64,000 bases of DNA from CAZLQF01 sp964561545 (GTDB lineage: Bacteria; Bacteroidota; Bacteroidia; CAILMK01; CAYYUA01): contig CAZLQF010000013.1 in the NCBI GenBank assembly GCA_964561545.1, forward strand, positions 14,163 to 78,162, given 5' to 3'. The position numbers and the translations under genes are program-made. Position 1 is the stretch's first letter; each line of letters opens with the position of its first letter. Below the pieces are notes generated by a model that saw only the letters and a program-made list of their open reading frames with translations, ran no database searches and had not been told where the DNA came from. Shown in pieces: positions 27,619 to 36,307 of the stretch.

Positions 27619-28335
27619 ATGAAAGACAAAAACATTCTTGTGATTGGAGGAACATCTGGTATTGGGTTGGAAGTTGTCCACCAACTGCATGAAGCAGGGG
27701 CCAACTTGTGGGTAGCTTCAAGGAATCCTTCTGATGAACTTCAACAAAAGAACATTACGCATATACCGTTTGATGTCAATTCTGACCAAGTACAAGAAGC
27801 ATTGAGCGAAATCCCCGAACAATTGCACGGATTGGTTTATGCCCCGGGATCTATAACACTCAAGCCTTTTAAAGGGTTGAAACTGGAAGATTTTCAGAGT
27901 GACTTTGACCTCAACGTTAAAGGAGCGGTTAAAGTAATCCAACAATGCTTGAAACCTTTGAAAAAATCCAAAGATGCCTCAATTGTGCTTTACAGCACGG
28001 TAGCGGCTCAAAATGGGATGAACTTCCATGCCTCCATTGCTACTGCTAAAGCTGCAATAGAAGGACTTGGGCGCACGCTTGCGGCAGAACTGGCCCCTCA
28101 GAACATCCGTACCAACGTCATTGCACCCTCATTAACCAATACACCTTTGGCTGAAAACCTCCTCTCTACAGAAGAAAAGCAAAAAGCTTCCCATCAAAGA
28201 CACCCGCTTCAACGGTATGGTGAAAAAGGTGACATTGCAGGCTTGACCAAGTTCTTATTAAGCCCCGATGCTACATGGATTACGGGTCAAGTGATAGGTG
28301 TAGATGGCGGCATCTCTGGTATTCGCAATGTTTAA
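27619..28335 (+). CDS. Short-chain dehydrogenase/reductase family protein lacking the catalytic Tyr
   Basis: A 238-residue SDR protein. The nucleotide site NILVIGGTSGIGLEVV is intact and the catalytic Ser is at residue 126 (LYSTVAAQ), but where Tyr of the YxxxK pair is expected there is Ile140 (HASIATAKAA), with Lys144 retained. Without Tyr normal hydride-transfer chemistry is doubtful. The C-terminus DVNGSDA-like part (ITGQVIGVDGG) is usual. The gene is first in a plus-strand operon with the photolyase 52 bases downstream. Similar Tyr-less SDRs with HASIA motifs occur near photolyase genes in Bacteroidota as far as I recall. Confidence 0.85.
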   Translation: MKDKNILVIGGTSGIGLEVVHQLHEAGANLWVASRNPSDELQQKNITHIPFDVNSDQVQEALSEIPEQLHGLVYAPGSITLKPFKGLKLEDFQSDFDLNVKGAVKVIQQCLKPLKKSKDASIVLYSTVAAQNGMNFHASIATAKAAIEGLGRTLAAELAPQNIRTNVIAPSLTNTPLAENLLSTEEKQKASHQRHPLQRYGEKGDIAGLTKFLLSPDATWITGQVIGVDGGISGIRNV

Positions 28336-28387
28336 CAAGCTCCGATTTTAGCAGGTAAGCATTAAAAAAATTAACTTTTTTAACGCC

Positions 28388-29707
28388 ATGAATAGCCCGG
28401 TCAATATATTTTGGTTCAGGCGCGATTTAAGGTTGGAAGACAATGCCGGACTTTACAAAGCCCTTCAGTCAGGAAGACCAGTCCTACCTATTTTTATTTT
28501 TGATACCGAAATCCTTAATAAATTAGAGGATTACAACGATGCCAGGATTCATTTTATTCATAATGCTTTAACGCATATCAATGAGCAACTTCAGAAATAC
28601 GGTTCTTCCCTGCTCATTTTTCATGGTAAACCAGTTGAAATCTGGCAAGAATTGCTTGCCAATTATCCGGTTGAAAAGGTTTTTGTAAACCGCGATTATG
28701 AACCTTATGCAAAGGAAAGGGATGAAGCCGTTAAAACTTTACTGAACCAAAACAACATCGAATTTTTTGGCGCCAAAGACCAAGTAATTTTTGAAAAAAA
28801 TGAAGTGGTAAAAGCAGACGGCAAGCCTTACCACGTATTTACCCCCTACAGCAGGGCCTGGAAAAAAAGGTTCGAAACCGATCCGCCTCAGCAATACCCG
28901 TCAGAAGACGTGCTTCATAACCATCTTCAAACAACACCATTTCACCAGCCATCGTTAGAAGAGCTTAATTTTAAACCAACCGATGTTCCATTTCCACCTC
29001 ATTCAGTAGAGCCAAACGTGCTCCAGCAATACCATGATAAGCGGAATTACCCTTCCTTGAATGCAACAAGCCGGATGGGTCCCCATTTAAGGTTTGGTAC
29101 CATAAGCATTCGCCAATTACTGCATAAGGGCCTTGAAAACAGTAATACTTACACCAATGAACTTATTTGGCGGGATTTTTACCAAATGATCCTTTGGTAT
29201 TACCCACAAGTGGCAGACCAATCCTTTAAACCCGAGTTCGATAACATTCAATGGATCAATAGCGAAGCTGACTTTAAAAAATGGTGTGAAGGTAAGACGG
29301 GATATCCACTGGTAGATGCAGGCATGCGGCAGCTCAATACCATTGGGTACATGCACAACCGAGTCCGCATGGTAACTGCCAGTTTTTTAACCAAGCATTT
29401 GCTCATTGATTGGCGTTGGGGTGAGCGGTATTTTGCCAAGCAACTCCTTGACTATGAATTGGCTTCTAACAATGGCGGATGGCAATGGGCAGCCGGAACC
29501 GGTGTGGACGCTGCTCCTTATTTCAGAATTTTCAATCCGCAACGGCAAATTGAACGGTTCGATCCCAACTACGAATACATCCGCTATTGGGTGCCCGAGT
29601 ATGGAACCAAAGAATACCCCGAACCCATGATTGATCATAAATTTGCCAGGCAGCGTGCTTTAAATACCTACCAAGAAGCTTTGAACAAAGCAAAAGCAAA
29701 TTCATGA
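28388..29707 (+). CDS. phrB: Deoxyribodipyrimidine photolyase (class I) or photolyase/cryptochrome
   Basis: Uses light and reduced FAD to split cyclobutane pyrimidine dimers in DNA. The N-terminal Rossmann part, for the antenna, begins IFWFRRDLRLEDNAGLYKAL. The FAD domain carries SRMGPHLRFGTISIRQL, the ELIWRDFYQMI motif near residue 258, and NNGGWQWAAGTGVDAAPYF followed by FRIFNP near residue 365. At 439 residues it is a normal class I length. Whether it repairs CPD dimers or is a cryptochrome-like receptor cannot be decided by eye, so the symbol is tentative. Its stop overlaps the next gene's ATG by four bases. Confidence 0.9.
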   Translation: MNSPVNIFWFRRDLRLEDNAGLYKALQSGRPVLPIFIFDTEILNKLEDYNDARIHFIHNALTHINEQLQKYGSSLLIFHGKPVEIWQELLANYPVEKVFVNRDYEPYAKERDEAVKTLLNQNNIEFFGAKDQVIFEKNEVVKADGKPYHVFTPYSRAWKKRFETDPPQQYPSEDVLHNHLQTTPFHQPSLEELNFKPTDVPFPPHSVEPNVLQQYHDKRNYPSLNATSRMGPHLRFGTISIRQLLHKGLENSNTYTNELIWRDFYQMILWYYPQVADQSFKPEFDNIQWINSEADFKKWCEGKTGYPLVDAGMRQLNTIGYMHNRVRMVTASFLTKHLLIDWRWGERYFAKQLLDYELASNNGGWQWAAGTGVDAAPYFRIFNPQRQIERFDPNYEYIRYWVPEYGTKEYPEPMIDHKFARQRALNTYQEALNKAKANS

Positions 29708-30291
29708 ATCCCCTTTATATAGGCATTGATTATGGCAAGCAAAAAGCCGGAACAACAGCCATTGCCTTTATAGACCCATCTGGCTATCTACAACTGAAAA
29801 GCACGGAAAAAAATCAAGACGCTGACCGGTTCATCAAACAACAACTGACCAATAACAAAACCCGGCAAGCTTTTATTGATGCGCCTTTAAGCTTACCCGC
29901 TGCCTATTACCATACCAACAATTGGGATTTTTTCTTTCGCCAATGCGACCGTGAGATTAGTGGGATGTCACCCATGTTTTTAGCAGGCCTTACAGCCAGG
30001 GCCATCCGGTTAAAATCTGAACTCAAGTCTTTTGATATCCAATTAAAGGAAGGCTACCCAGCCAAATTAGCAACAATTTTGGACTTGAAAACTTTGGGCT
30101 ATAAAAAGCAAAAGCAATACATCAAGGATGTTAAGGAGGTGGTGACAAGCGCCTATAAGTTAAAATTAGTAGACCCGCTTGAATCATGGCATGAAGTAGA
30201 TGCGGTTTTAACAGCGCTGATCCACATGAGATACGCCAACCAACAGCATCAAACTTTTGGCCAAGAGGAGGAAGGCCTGGTGTATGTCTAA
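29704..30291 (+). CDS. DUF429 family protein, predicted RNase H-fold nuclease
   Basis: A 195-residue DUF429 protein. It opens with YIGIDYGKQKAGTTAIAF, an actin/RNase-H-like beta-hairpin with the first Asp, has AFIDAPLSLPAAYY in the middle, and ends with SWHEVDAVLTALIHMRY with the late Asp, which is the pattern expected of the catalytic core. Family proteins are predicted nucleases with no assigned function. The ATGA overlap with the photolyase gene implies translational coupling, so a role in DNA repair is a fair inference. Confidence 0.8.
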   Translation: MNPLYIGIDYGKQKAGTTAIAFIDPSGYLQLKSTEKNQDADRFIKQQLTNNKTRQAFIDAPLSLPAAYYHTNNWDFFFRQCDREISGMSPMFLAGLTARAIRLKSELKSFDIQLKEGYPAKLATILDLKTLGYKKQKQYIKDVKEVVTSAYKLKLVDPLESWHEVDAVLTALIHMRYANQQHQTFGQEEEGLVYV

Positions 30292-30490
30292 TTTTAGGTT
30301 GGGCTTGAAGATCCAACCTACCGAATAGGGTTTTAATCCCATCCTATAGCTCAGGCGCAAACCTTAGCTATTAATTAAAAATAATTTGAAATGTCTTGGT
30401 TTTGGTCAACAAGTTTATCGTAGAAACGCTTTGGCAACTTTATGTAAAAGCCCTGATATCTATTGAATAAATTTTGGTTTGAACCTAAAA

Positions 30491-30955
30491 CTATTCCCGC
30501 TTCTCCCTGGTGTAAAAGATGTAATCCGTAACTGCCGGTTCATTACCATTCTGGCGCAATAGCTGGTTGATCTGGGCCCGGTGATAAGATCCGTGATTGG
30601 CCACATGGGTCAAAATTTCGTCCATACTTGATTTAAACAAGTCCCCTTTTGAATTCTTGTAGAGGTGATCCTCTTTGAAATGTTCATCGTTCATCGTCTC
30701 GATGAATTCGGTCCACTCCTCAGAGCTTTGTTGAATCTTTGCTTTACAATCATCCAAAGTATCATCTGGCCACATCTCAATTTTGTTAGTATCAGATTTG
30801 AGGATCCTTGCCAACCAAATATTCTGAGAAGCTATCAGATGGGCCAAAAGTTTAACAGCATGCTCGTCCACATTAGCTGCTTGCCCTATAGCCTTAAGTA
30901 CTTGGTTATTGGCCCATTCATTGTACCGAAAAAGTTTAAGGAAATATTCCTGCAT
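30491..30955 (-). CDS. DinB/YfiT-like metalloprotein
   Basis: A 154-residue four-helix DinB-superfamily protein. The conserved histidines that bind a metal are seen at LLAHLIASQNIWLARI and THVANHGSYHRAQINQLLRQ (H-x3-H region). I use the Met at 30955, MQEYFLKLFRYNEWANNQVL, which is the classic beginning; the upstream extension does not look like it. Many family members are thiol-dependent transferases or of unknown role. It is transcribed alone. Confidence 0.85.
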   Translation of the reverse strand: MQEYFLKLFRYNEWANNQVLKAIGQAANVDEHAVKLLAHLIASQNIWLARILKSDTNKIEMWPDDTLDDCKAKIQQSSEEWTEFIETMNDEHFKEDHLYKNSKGDLFKSSMDEILTHVANHGSYHRAQINQLLRQNGNEPAVTDYIFYTREKRE

Positions 30956-31218
30956 GGTCTTTTTATGAACAAATTTAACACATAGGATCAGCAATAGCGA
31001 TTTACCTTCCCCAAAAATTAGCATAAATTTAACAAGCAGAAAGCATTGAAATCAAAAAGCATTTTGGGATCAATCAGCCTATAGGATATGTTTTAAAAGA
31101 AGTTTTTAAGAGGCAATTGAACTTTTTTAACCAAGGATTGCCTATCTGCATTAAAAATACTGATCATTCTTTTTAGCTCAATTACCCGACTATTCAAATG
31201 AAAAAGTAAATACCTGGC

Positions 31219-31937
31219 ATGCCCGCTAAAGCCGATAAACAAGCTTATCGTGAACAAACCTGGCAACAACTGATGGATGCAAAAGCCGGTAGTTTCCCTT
31301 TCCCTTTAAAGGGAAGGATCCCAAATTTTAAAGGGGCCAAGAAAGCAGCGGCAATATTGGTTGACACTCCGGAATGGCAAAATGCCCAAACAGTGAAAAT
31401 TAATCCCGATACCCCTCAGCAACCCTTAAGGAAAAAAGCATTAGTAGAAGGCAAAACGCTGTTAGTGCCCACGCCAAGGTTGAAAGAAGGGTTCTTATTG
31501 CTGACTGATTTACAAGATCAGGCCAAAGAAGCGAGTTCTATTAAAGGCGCTCAAAAATATGGAAAGCCCGCATCCATTAATAATATTCCACAAATCGATT
31601 TCGTGGTTAGTGGGGCTGTTGCATTGAGTAAGCAAGGAGATCGCCTGGGAAAAGGTCATGGTTATGGAGAACTCGAATACGGAATTTGCCGGAACTTGCC
31701 AAAATAGGTCCTTCAACTCGTGTGGCCTCTACTATTCATGACCTGCAGGTATTTGAGGAACCTTTACCCCAAGATGATCATGATGTACCGGTTAACCTTA
31801 TGGCCACTCCTAACCAACTAATACGCACCCAATCCCAGCGCAATCAACCGAACGGTATCCTTTGGGACAAGATCACCGAAAAAATGATGCAGGAAATGCC
31901 GGTTTTGGAGGAATTAAAAGATAATCAAGGAAGCTAA
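31219..31937 (+). pseudogene. 5-formyl-THF cyclo-ligase-like (MTHFSD family) protein, frameshifted
   Basis: Two reading frames together make one MTHFSD/COG0212-type protein. The first runs through RIPNFKGAKKAA, LLVPTPRLKEG, DFVVSGAVALSKQGDRLGKG and HGYGELEYG, then leaves the correct frame. The second continues as LPELAKIGPSTRVASTIHD and ends NGILWDKITEKMMQEMPVLE. The shift lies within GGAATTTGCC (31681-31690): one extra T in the T run would restore EYGILPEL without a break. Either a sequencing or assembly error or a real inactivation. MTHFSD proteins contain a 5-formyltetrahydrofolate cyclo-ligase-like fold that makes or binds 5,10-methenyl-THF; the animal version also has an RNA-binding domain, absent here. 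Confidence 0.85.
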
Positions 31938-32452
31938 ACCCCTCGCTAACAATAAGCGTATAACTATGATTAGCTAAGTATTCTTAAAATCCCGATTTTA
32001 TGAACTTAGGGAAAACTGTCCTAAGTAGGGAGACCTTCAGGCCGGACCGCGGTTGGCGTACCAATAAAAATTTGATGAGAATACGACTTTACTTTTGGGC
32101 AATCAATTAACATGGGCAGCCTAACTGTGTTTCTCAGCAACAAGTGCTAATGCTCACTCCTCGCAAAGCACTTGTAAGCTTCGAAATGGTCGGTTTAAAT
32201 GTTATTTTTAACCATGAGGAAAAACACACTGGGAACAGCATACCGTTCGCAAATGGGCCGAATAGAATCTGTGAGCATTAAGCCCTAATGCCTTACCATT
32301 ACTAAAAACTTACAATGAGCAATAATTTAGCTTTGTTTTACCAATTCAATCGAGCATGAAGCTACATGAAATTAATTTTATCAGACATCCATCAGTAAAG
32401 TCAATTAAATAAACTTCTTTTCTTTTTAAGATCTACTCAGACAATCCTCCGC
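31938..32452. other. Intergenic region with one perfect inverted repeat
   Basis: 515 bases without a credible gene. The only clear structure is ACAAGTGCT (32140-32148) with AGCACTTGT (32167-32175), a 9-bp stem with an 18-base loop; no T run follows. A GC-rich patch near 32030-32060 is isolated in AT-rich surroundings. I see no tRNA or riboswitch core. Confidence 0.45.
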
Positions 32453-33271
32453 TCAATTAAACCGCTGCAAGCCCCAATATTTGATCAACAGGTAACCGAA
32501 TAGCATGCCGCCCAAATGCGCAAAATGGGCAATTCCACTGCCAGTACCGCTGGTGATGCCGGAATAAAGCTCAATGGCACCAAAGATCATGACAAAATAT
32601 TTGGCTTTGAGCGGAAAAAGGAAGTAAATGTAAATATAGGAGTTGGGAAATAATAGGCCAAATGCCAACAACAACCCATATACCGCACCAGAAGCTCCCA
32701 CAGTGGGTACGCTCAGTTCCCTTTGCAGCAATTGATTGGCAAGCTGTACCGATCCATCCGTATAATCCTTCGCTTGGGGGTTTTCCTGCCAATTACTGAT
32801 AAATTCAGTAAAGGTAGGCATTAATTGCCGTGGTACATTTTCGTTCGCAAAAGCCCGGAAGTTTTCAAGACCCGGATTTTGCGCATAAGCATCAACTGCA
32901 CTCTGCAAATCCCAAATGCCCAAGCCGGTAACCGCTAAATGCAAAAGTGCAGCCCCAAATCCCGTTACAAAGTAGTAAATAAAAAAGCGCTTAGGGCCGA
33001 TCACATTTTCCAGCAAACTGCCAAACATGAACAGGGCAAACATATTGAAGAAAATATGCGCCACCCCGCCATGCATGAACAAGTGCGTTACAAATTGGTA
33101 GGGCTCAAATTGTTCGGCCATTGGAAAGTAAAGACCAAGGATTTTAACGAGATCCAAGCCAAAGCTGGCATTGAGGACAATGGTTGCTAAAAAGAACAAG
33201 CCATTGATGATAAGCAGGTTCTTAACAACATCAGGTAACAAGTTGAACCCGGGTGGCTGGTGATAACTCAT
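32453..33271 (-). CDS. Rhomboid-family intramembrane serine protease
   Basis: A 272-residue membrane protein with six or more helices that cleaves transmembrane substrates. The catalytic Ser lies in PTVGASGAVYGLLLAFG and the His in GIAHFAHLGGMLFGYLL; the upstream HLFMHGGVAHIFFNMFALFMFG is the conserved helix 2 region. An unusually long loop of about 65 residues (near residues 118-185) sits between helices before the active Ser. It starts 11 bases after mutL in the same operon. Confidence 0.92.
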   Translation of the reverse strand: MSYHQPPGFNLLPDVVKNLLIINGLFFLATIVLNASFGLDLVKILGLYFPMAEQFEPYQFVTHLFMHGGVAHIFFNMFALFMFGSLLENVIGPKRFFIYYFVTGFGAALLHLAVTGLGIWDLQSAVDAYAQNPGLENFRAFANENVPRQLMPTFTEFISNWQENPQAKDYTDGSVQLANQLLQRELSVPTVGASGAVYGLLLAFGLLFPNSYIYIYFLFPLKAKYFVMIFGAIELYSGITSGTGSGIAHFAHLGGMLFGYLLIKYWGLQRFN

Positions 33272-33282
33272 GGATGACTATA

Positions 33283-35127
33283 TTAACGTTTGGTTTGTTC
33301 AAATTTTTTATCAAGTTCATCATTGGAAATCGTAACGAATACCGGTTTTCCGCTTGCCGTATAATAAGGCATTTCGCAGGCAAACAATTGATCAATCAGC
33401 ATTTTCATTTCATCTCCATTTAAGGTTTTGCCTGCTTTCATGGCTGTATTTCTGGCCAATGAACGGGCCAAACTTTCGCGGCTGCCAATTTTGGATACCT
33501 GCGCATTGTGCTTGTAATCCTCCAGCATTTGTTCAAAAAATGCCTGCACCTGATCTACTTGAACATCGGTGGGCTTGCCGTTCAAGATAAAAGCACTTTT
33601 ACCAAAATCTTCTAACTGAAAGCCCAAACCGCGGATATCAGGCAGGATCTTTTTAACAAGTTGGTAATCGGCATAAGGCAGTTCAATGACTTCCGGGAAC
33701 AGTTGCTGCTGGGAGGCTCCCTGACTTGCTTCCAAGCGCTTAAGGTATCTTTCATAAAGAATCCGTTGATGGGCATAGTGCTGATGAATGATCATCATGC
33801 CCGATTTAATGGACGTCAATAAGTATTTCTTCTGGATTTGGACAGGTTCCTTGCCTGTTACTTCTTCGGTTTCCTCCTCAAACAATTCCGATTGCTCTGC
33901 TTGCTCGCTATTTTTAGACTGCTCGGCTTCGGTATGCTGGAGTACCTTATAAAGCTCTTCCCAATCACTTTTTCCTGCCTTTTGTTGCTGGATCGGCTGC
34001 CAGCTTTCACCCTGTGCTTGATCAGAGCTAACCGGAGCACCCCCCTTATTAACCTTCATTTTATCCCCTTCTTTGGAAGATGGATCATAAAAAGGCGCTG
34101 GTATTTCCTCCTTGTCAAAGTCCAAAGCAGGAGCAATATGGTTTTGGCTTAGGGCTTTTTTAATAGCAGCCTTTAAAATGGCATAAATCGATTTTTCGTC
34201 TTCAAACTTTATTTCAGTTTTAGTGGGGTGCACGTTAACATCAATCTTGGTCGGATCCATTTCCAGGTAAATGAAATAAAGTGGATAGTAACCTTCAGGT
34301 AGCAGGCTTTCAAATGCTTTTAAAACAGCATGATTCAAATAGCCACTACGGATGAAGCGGTTGTTCACAAAAAAGTATTGACTTCCTCTTGTTTTGCGGG
34401 CAAAATTTGGCTTACCTATGTAACCGTTGATATGGACCAGCGACGTTTGCTCTTCTATAGGTACCAGTCCATCCTCGTACTTTTTGCCGAGTACTTGAAC
34501 GATACGTTTGCGAATGGAAGCTGTCTTCAAGTGATAAACGACTTCCTGGCCATTTTTGAAAATTAACGTCTTATTGGAATTAACAAGGGCCACCCTTAAA
34601 AACTCCTCCATGATATGGCGGTATTCCACATTATGCGATTTGAGGAAATTCTTGCGGGCCGGGGTGTTGTAAAACAAGTTTTTAACAGTTATAGAAGTGC
34701 CGGTTTGGGTAGCACAGGCTTCATGCTTTTTGGTTTCGGAGCCTTCTACCACCAATCGGTAGCCCCATTCTTCATCTTCCTGTTTGGTTTTGGTTTCTAC
34801 TACAGCAACGGCTGCAATGGAGGCCAAAGCCTCACCCCGAAAGCCAAGCGTTTTCAATTGATATAAATCATCCACCTCATTGATCTTGGAGGTGGCGTGC
34901 CTTTCAAAGGCCATCCGGAGATCAGTCTCGGACATGCCATGCCCGTCATCTACGACTTGGATTGACTTTTTACCCCCATCTTCTATTATTAGCTTAACGG
35001 TCGTTGCTTGGGCATCGATGGCATTTTCCATCAGTTCTTTAACTACAGAAGCAGGCCTCTGAACAACTTCTCCAGCTGCAATCTGGTTTGCAATGGCATC
35101 GGGTAATAAGTGGATGAGGTCTTTCAT
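33283..35127 (-). CDS. mutL: DNA mismatch repair protein MutL
   Basis: MutL couples mismatch recognition by MutS to repair. The N-terminal GHKL ATPase is complete: VKELMENAIDAQATTV (Mg-binding Asn), VVDDGHGMS, and the TLGFRGEAL loop, then the transducer domain with DVNVHPTKTEIKFED. The C-terminal dimerisation domain is present, but the endonuclease motif DQHAxxExxxxE appears as HQHYAHQRILYE (near residue 448) and the CPHGRP motif as TASGKP (near residue 590), so nicking activity is doubtful. The start overlaps the upstream gene by ATGA. Confidence 0.95.
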   Translation of the reverse strand: MKDLIHLLPDAIANQIAAGEVVQRPASVVKELMENAIDAQATTVKLIIEDGGKKSIQVVDDGHGMSETDLRMAFERHATSKINEVDDLYQLKTLGFRGEALASIAAVAVVETKTKQEDEEWGYRLVVEGSETKKHEACATQTGTSITVKNLFYNTPARKNFLKSHNVEYRHIMEEFLRVALVNSNKTLIFKNGQEVVYHLKTASIRKRIVQVLGKKYEDGLVPIEEQTSLVHINGYIGKPNFARKTRGSQYFFVNNRFIRSGYLNHAVLKAFESLLPEGYYPLYFIYLEMDPTKIDVNVHPTKTEIKFEDEKSIYAILKAAIKKALSQNHIAPALDFDKEEIPAPFYDPSSKEGDKMKVNKGGAPVSSDQAQGESWQPIQQQKAGKSDWEELYKVLQHTEAEQSKNSEQAEQSELFEEETEEVTGKEPVQIQKKYLLTSIKSGMMIIHQHYAHQRILYERYLKRLEASQGASQQQLFPEVIELPYADYQLVKKILPDIRGLGFQLEDFGKSAFILNGKPTDVQVDQVQAFFEQMLEDYKHNAQVSKIGSRESLARSLARNTAMKAGKTLNGDEMKMLIDQLFACEMPYYTASGKPVFVTISNDELDKKFEQTKR

Positions 35128-35486
35128 GTAAGCTGGCGTAATTTTAAAGCAAATAAGAAAAATAGAACGACCAACACCGCAATTGCTGCAAATCCGGAAA
35201 TTTCTCCAATGTAATAAAGCATCGGAACCGTGAGTATTCCCGCCAACATCAGGGTCCTTTGAGCACTGCCAGACCTTCCAGCCATTTGCTTGCGATGCAT
35301 GTGACGCTGCCGCTTAAACTGGCCAATCAAACGGCTGCTGTAACGCTCGTGACCGCCCTTTTCAAGATTGACTTTGCCTTCTTTTTCTTCAGCCTTTTCT
35401 TTGACCGGGTCATAATAACGAGGTTTGTAATCAAATTGGTAATAACTCGGCAGTTTAATGAAAGACGGTAATCTGGACCGTGCCAT
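35124..35486 (-). CDS. Small membrane protein of unknown function, coupled to mutL
   Basis: A 120-residue protein with a very basic N-terminal half (residues 1-78, rich in Lys, Arg, Tyr: RLPSFIKLPSYYQFDYKPRYYD and RLIGQFKRQRHMHRKQM) and two membrane helices at residues about 79-115. It resembles small Bacteroidota proteins found before mutL, but I do not know a function. Its stop overlaps the mutL start (ATGA), so translation is coupled. It is the first gene of the mutL-rhomboid operon. Confidence 0.7.
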   Translation of the reverse strand: MARSRLPSFIKLPSYYQFDYKPRYYDPVKEKAEEKEGKVNLEKGGHERYSSRLIGQFKRQRHMHRKQMAGRSGSAQRTLMLAGILTVPMLYYIGEISGFAAIAVLVVLFFLFALKLRQLT

Positions 35487-36004
35487 TGGTTTTTGTTTTT
35501 ATTCAAGGCGATGCGCCTAAAACCCATCGCTAACGATAATTAAATTTTCTATCCTTATCATAGCGAAAGGTTTTACGCCCTTCGCTTTATGTTATCTTTT
35601 GTTTAATAAAATTAGCCTCGTTTTCTTTTTCCTTAGCGTTAACGACATACGCTTTTAACTAAAGGGTATTTTGAGAAAACGCTAACTTATTTTGGTTTTA
35701 ATATCACAAAGTTAGCCAAAACCTTGTAGCTAAGTTAATTTTCATCGCTTTGATAACTATGAAACGGCATAAAAGGTTTTCTATCATAGGAATCAATGCT
35801 ATACATTTTATTTGTCATTTGCTAAACTTTTATCCCTCAGCCTCGAATTTTAATCCTCGTTCAGCTACACATTAGGTACTAATGATAATACCATTTTCTT
35901 GCAATAATCGGTATGATTATAAAAAATTTTTTTACGCCTAAAGCTCCTGATTATCAAATTTTCTAAAGCAATCTAAGGAATCAATGAAACAATTTGAATA
36001 ACTG
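35487..36004. other. AT-rich intergenic stretch before the metE promoter
   Basis: About 520 bases of AT-rich sequence with several short inverted repeats, such as GCGAA with TTCGC near 35565-35585 and TTAGCG with CGCTAA near 35633-35690. None has the core of a known RNA family, and no open frame deserves reporting. It must also hold the promoter of the mutL operon on the minus strand. Confidence 0.4.
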
Positions 36005-36035
36005 TTTGGTTATTATCGACAAGCATTTATTTTTG
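36005..36035 (+). promoter_or_regulatory. Bacteroidota consensus promoter of metE
   Basis: TTTG at 36005-36008, 19-base spacer, TATTTTTG at 36028-36035, matching TTTG-N19-TAnnTTTG without mismatch. Transcription would begin near 36042, just before the cobalamin aptamer. Confidence 0.75.
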
Positions 36036-36057
36036 TGATGCAAGTTCATTTAAAAAT

Positions 36058-36252
36058 TTAAACGCCCACCGGGCAAGGTTCCTGTTTAAATCGGGATTAA
36101 AAAGGAATTAGGTGATCCGCTTTTCGCGGAGATTCCTAAGCTGACGCGCAACTGTAAATAACCTGATTTTTACCGAATCAGCCACTTTCCGCCATTAGGC
36201 GGATGGGAAGGCCGGTAAAAAGGTTATGAGCCAGGAGACTTGCCTCGTCCGG
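36058..36252 (+). ncRNA. Cobalamin (B12) riboswitch
   Basis: The AdoCbl-type aptamer core is obvious: AAGGTTCCTG near 36079, AATTAGGTGATCC near 36106, TAAGCTGACGCGCAACTGTAA near 36138, GCCACTTTCCGCC with GGCGGATGGGAAGGCC, and the B12 box GCCAGGAGACTTGCC (36230-36244). It sits between the promoter and metE and should turn expression down when cobalamin is plentiful. Confidence 0.95.
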
Positions 36253-36254
36253 AA

Positions 36255-36288
36255 TTAACGGTGCTTCCGCGGGAAGAAGCAGCGTTAA
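36255..36288 (+). promoter_or_regulatory. Hairpin directly after the cobalamin aptamer
   Basis: TTAACG (36255-36260) and TGCTTC (36262-36267) pair with GAAGCA (36276-36281) and CGTTAA (36283-36288), leaving one mismatched pair. It is a candidate expression-platform stem, without a T run. Confidence 0.5.
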
Positions 36289-36307
36289 GAGCATTGGCTA
36301 TCCTATA

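Noticed and set aside
30295..30320. Hairpin after the DUF429 gene as a terminator
   Set aside because: An 8-bp stem is present, but no T run follows it, so I left it out as a feature.
32000..32200. tRNA-like or riboswitch-like pattern in the 515-base gap
   Set aside because: No T-loop consensus, no acceptor stem pairing and no aptamer core were found.
35555..35700. Possible small RNA from several inverted repeats before metE
   Set aside because: Stems are short and AT-rich and do not build a known RNA core; the B12 riboswitch lies farther downstream.
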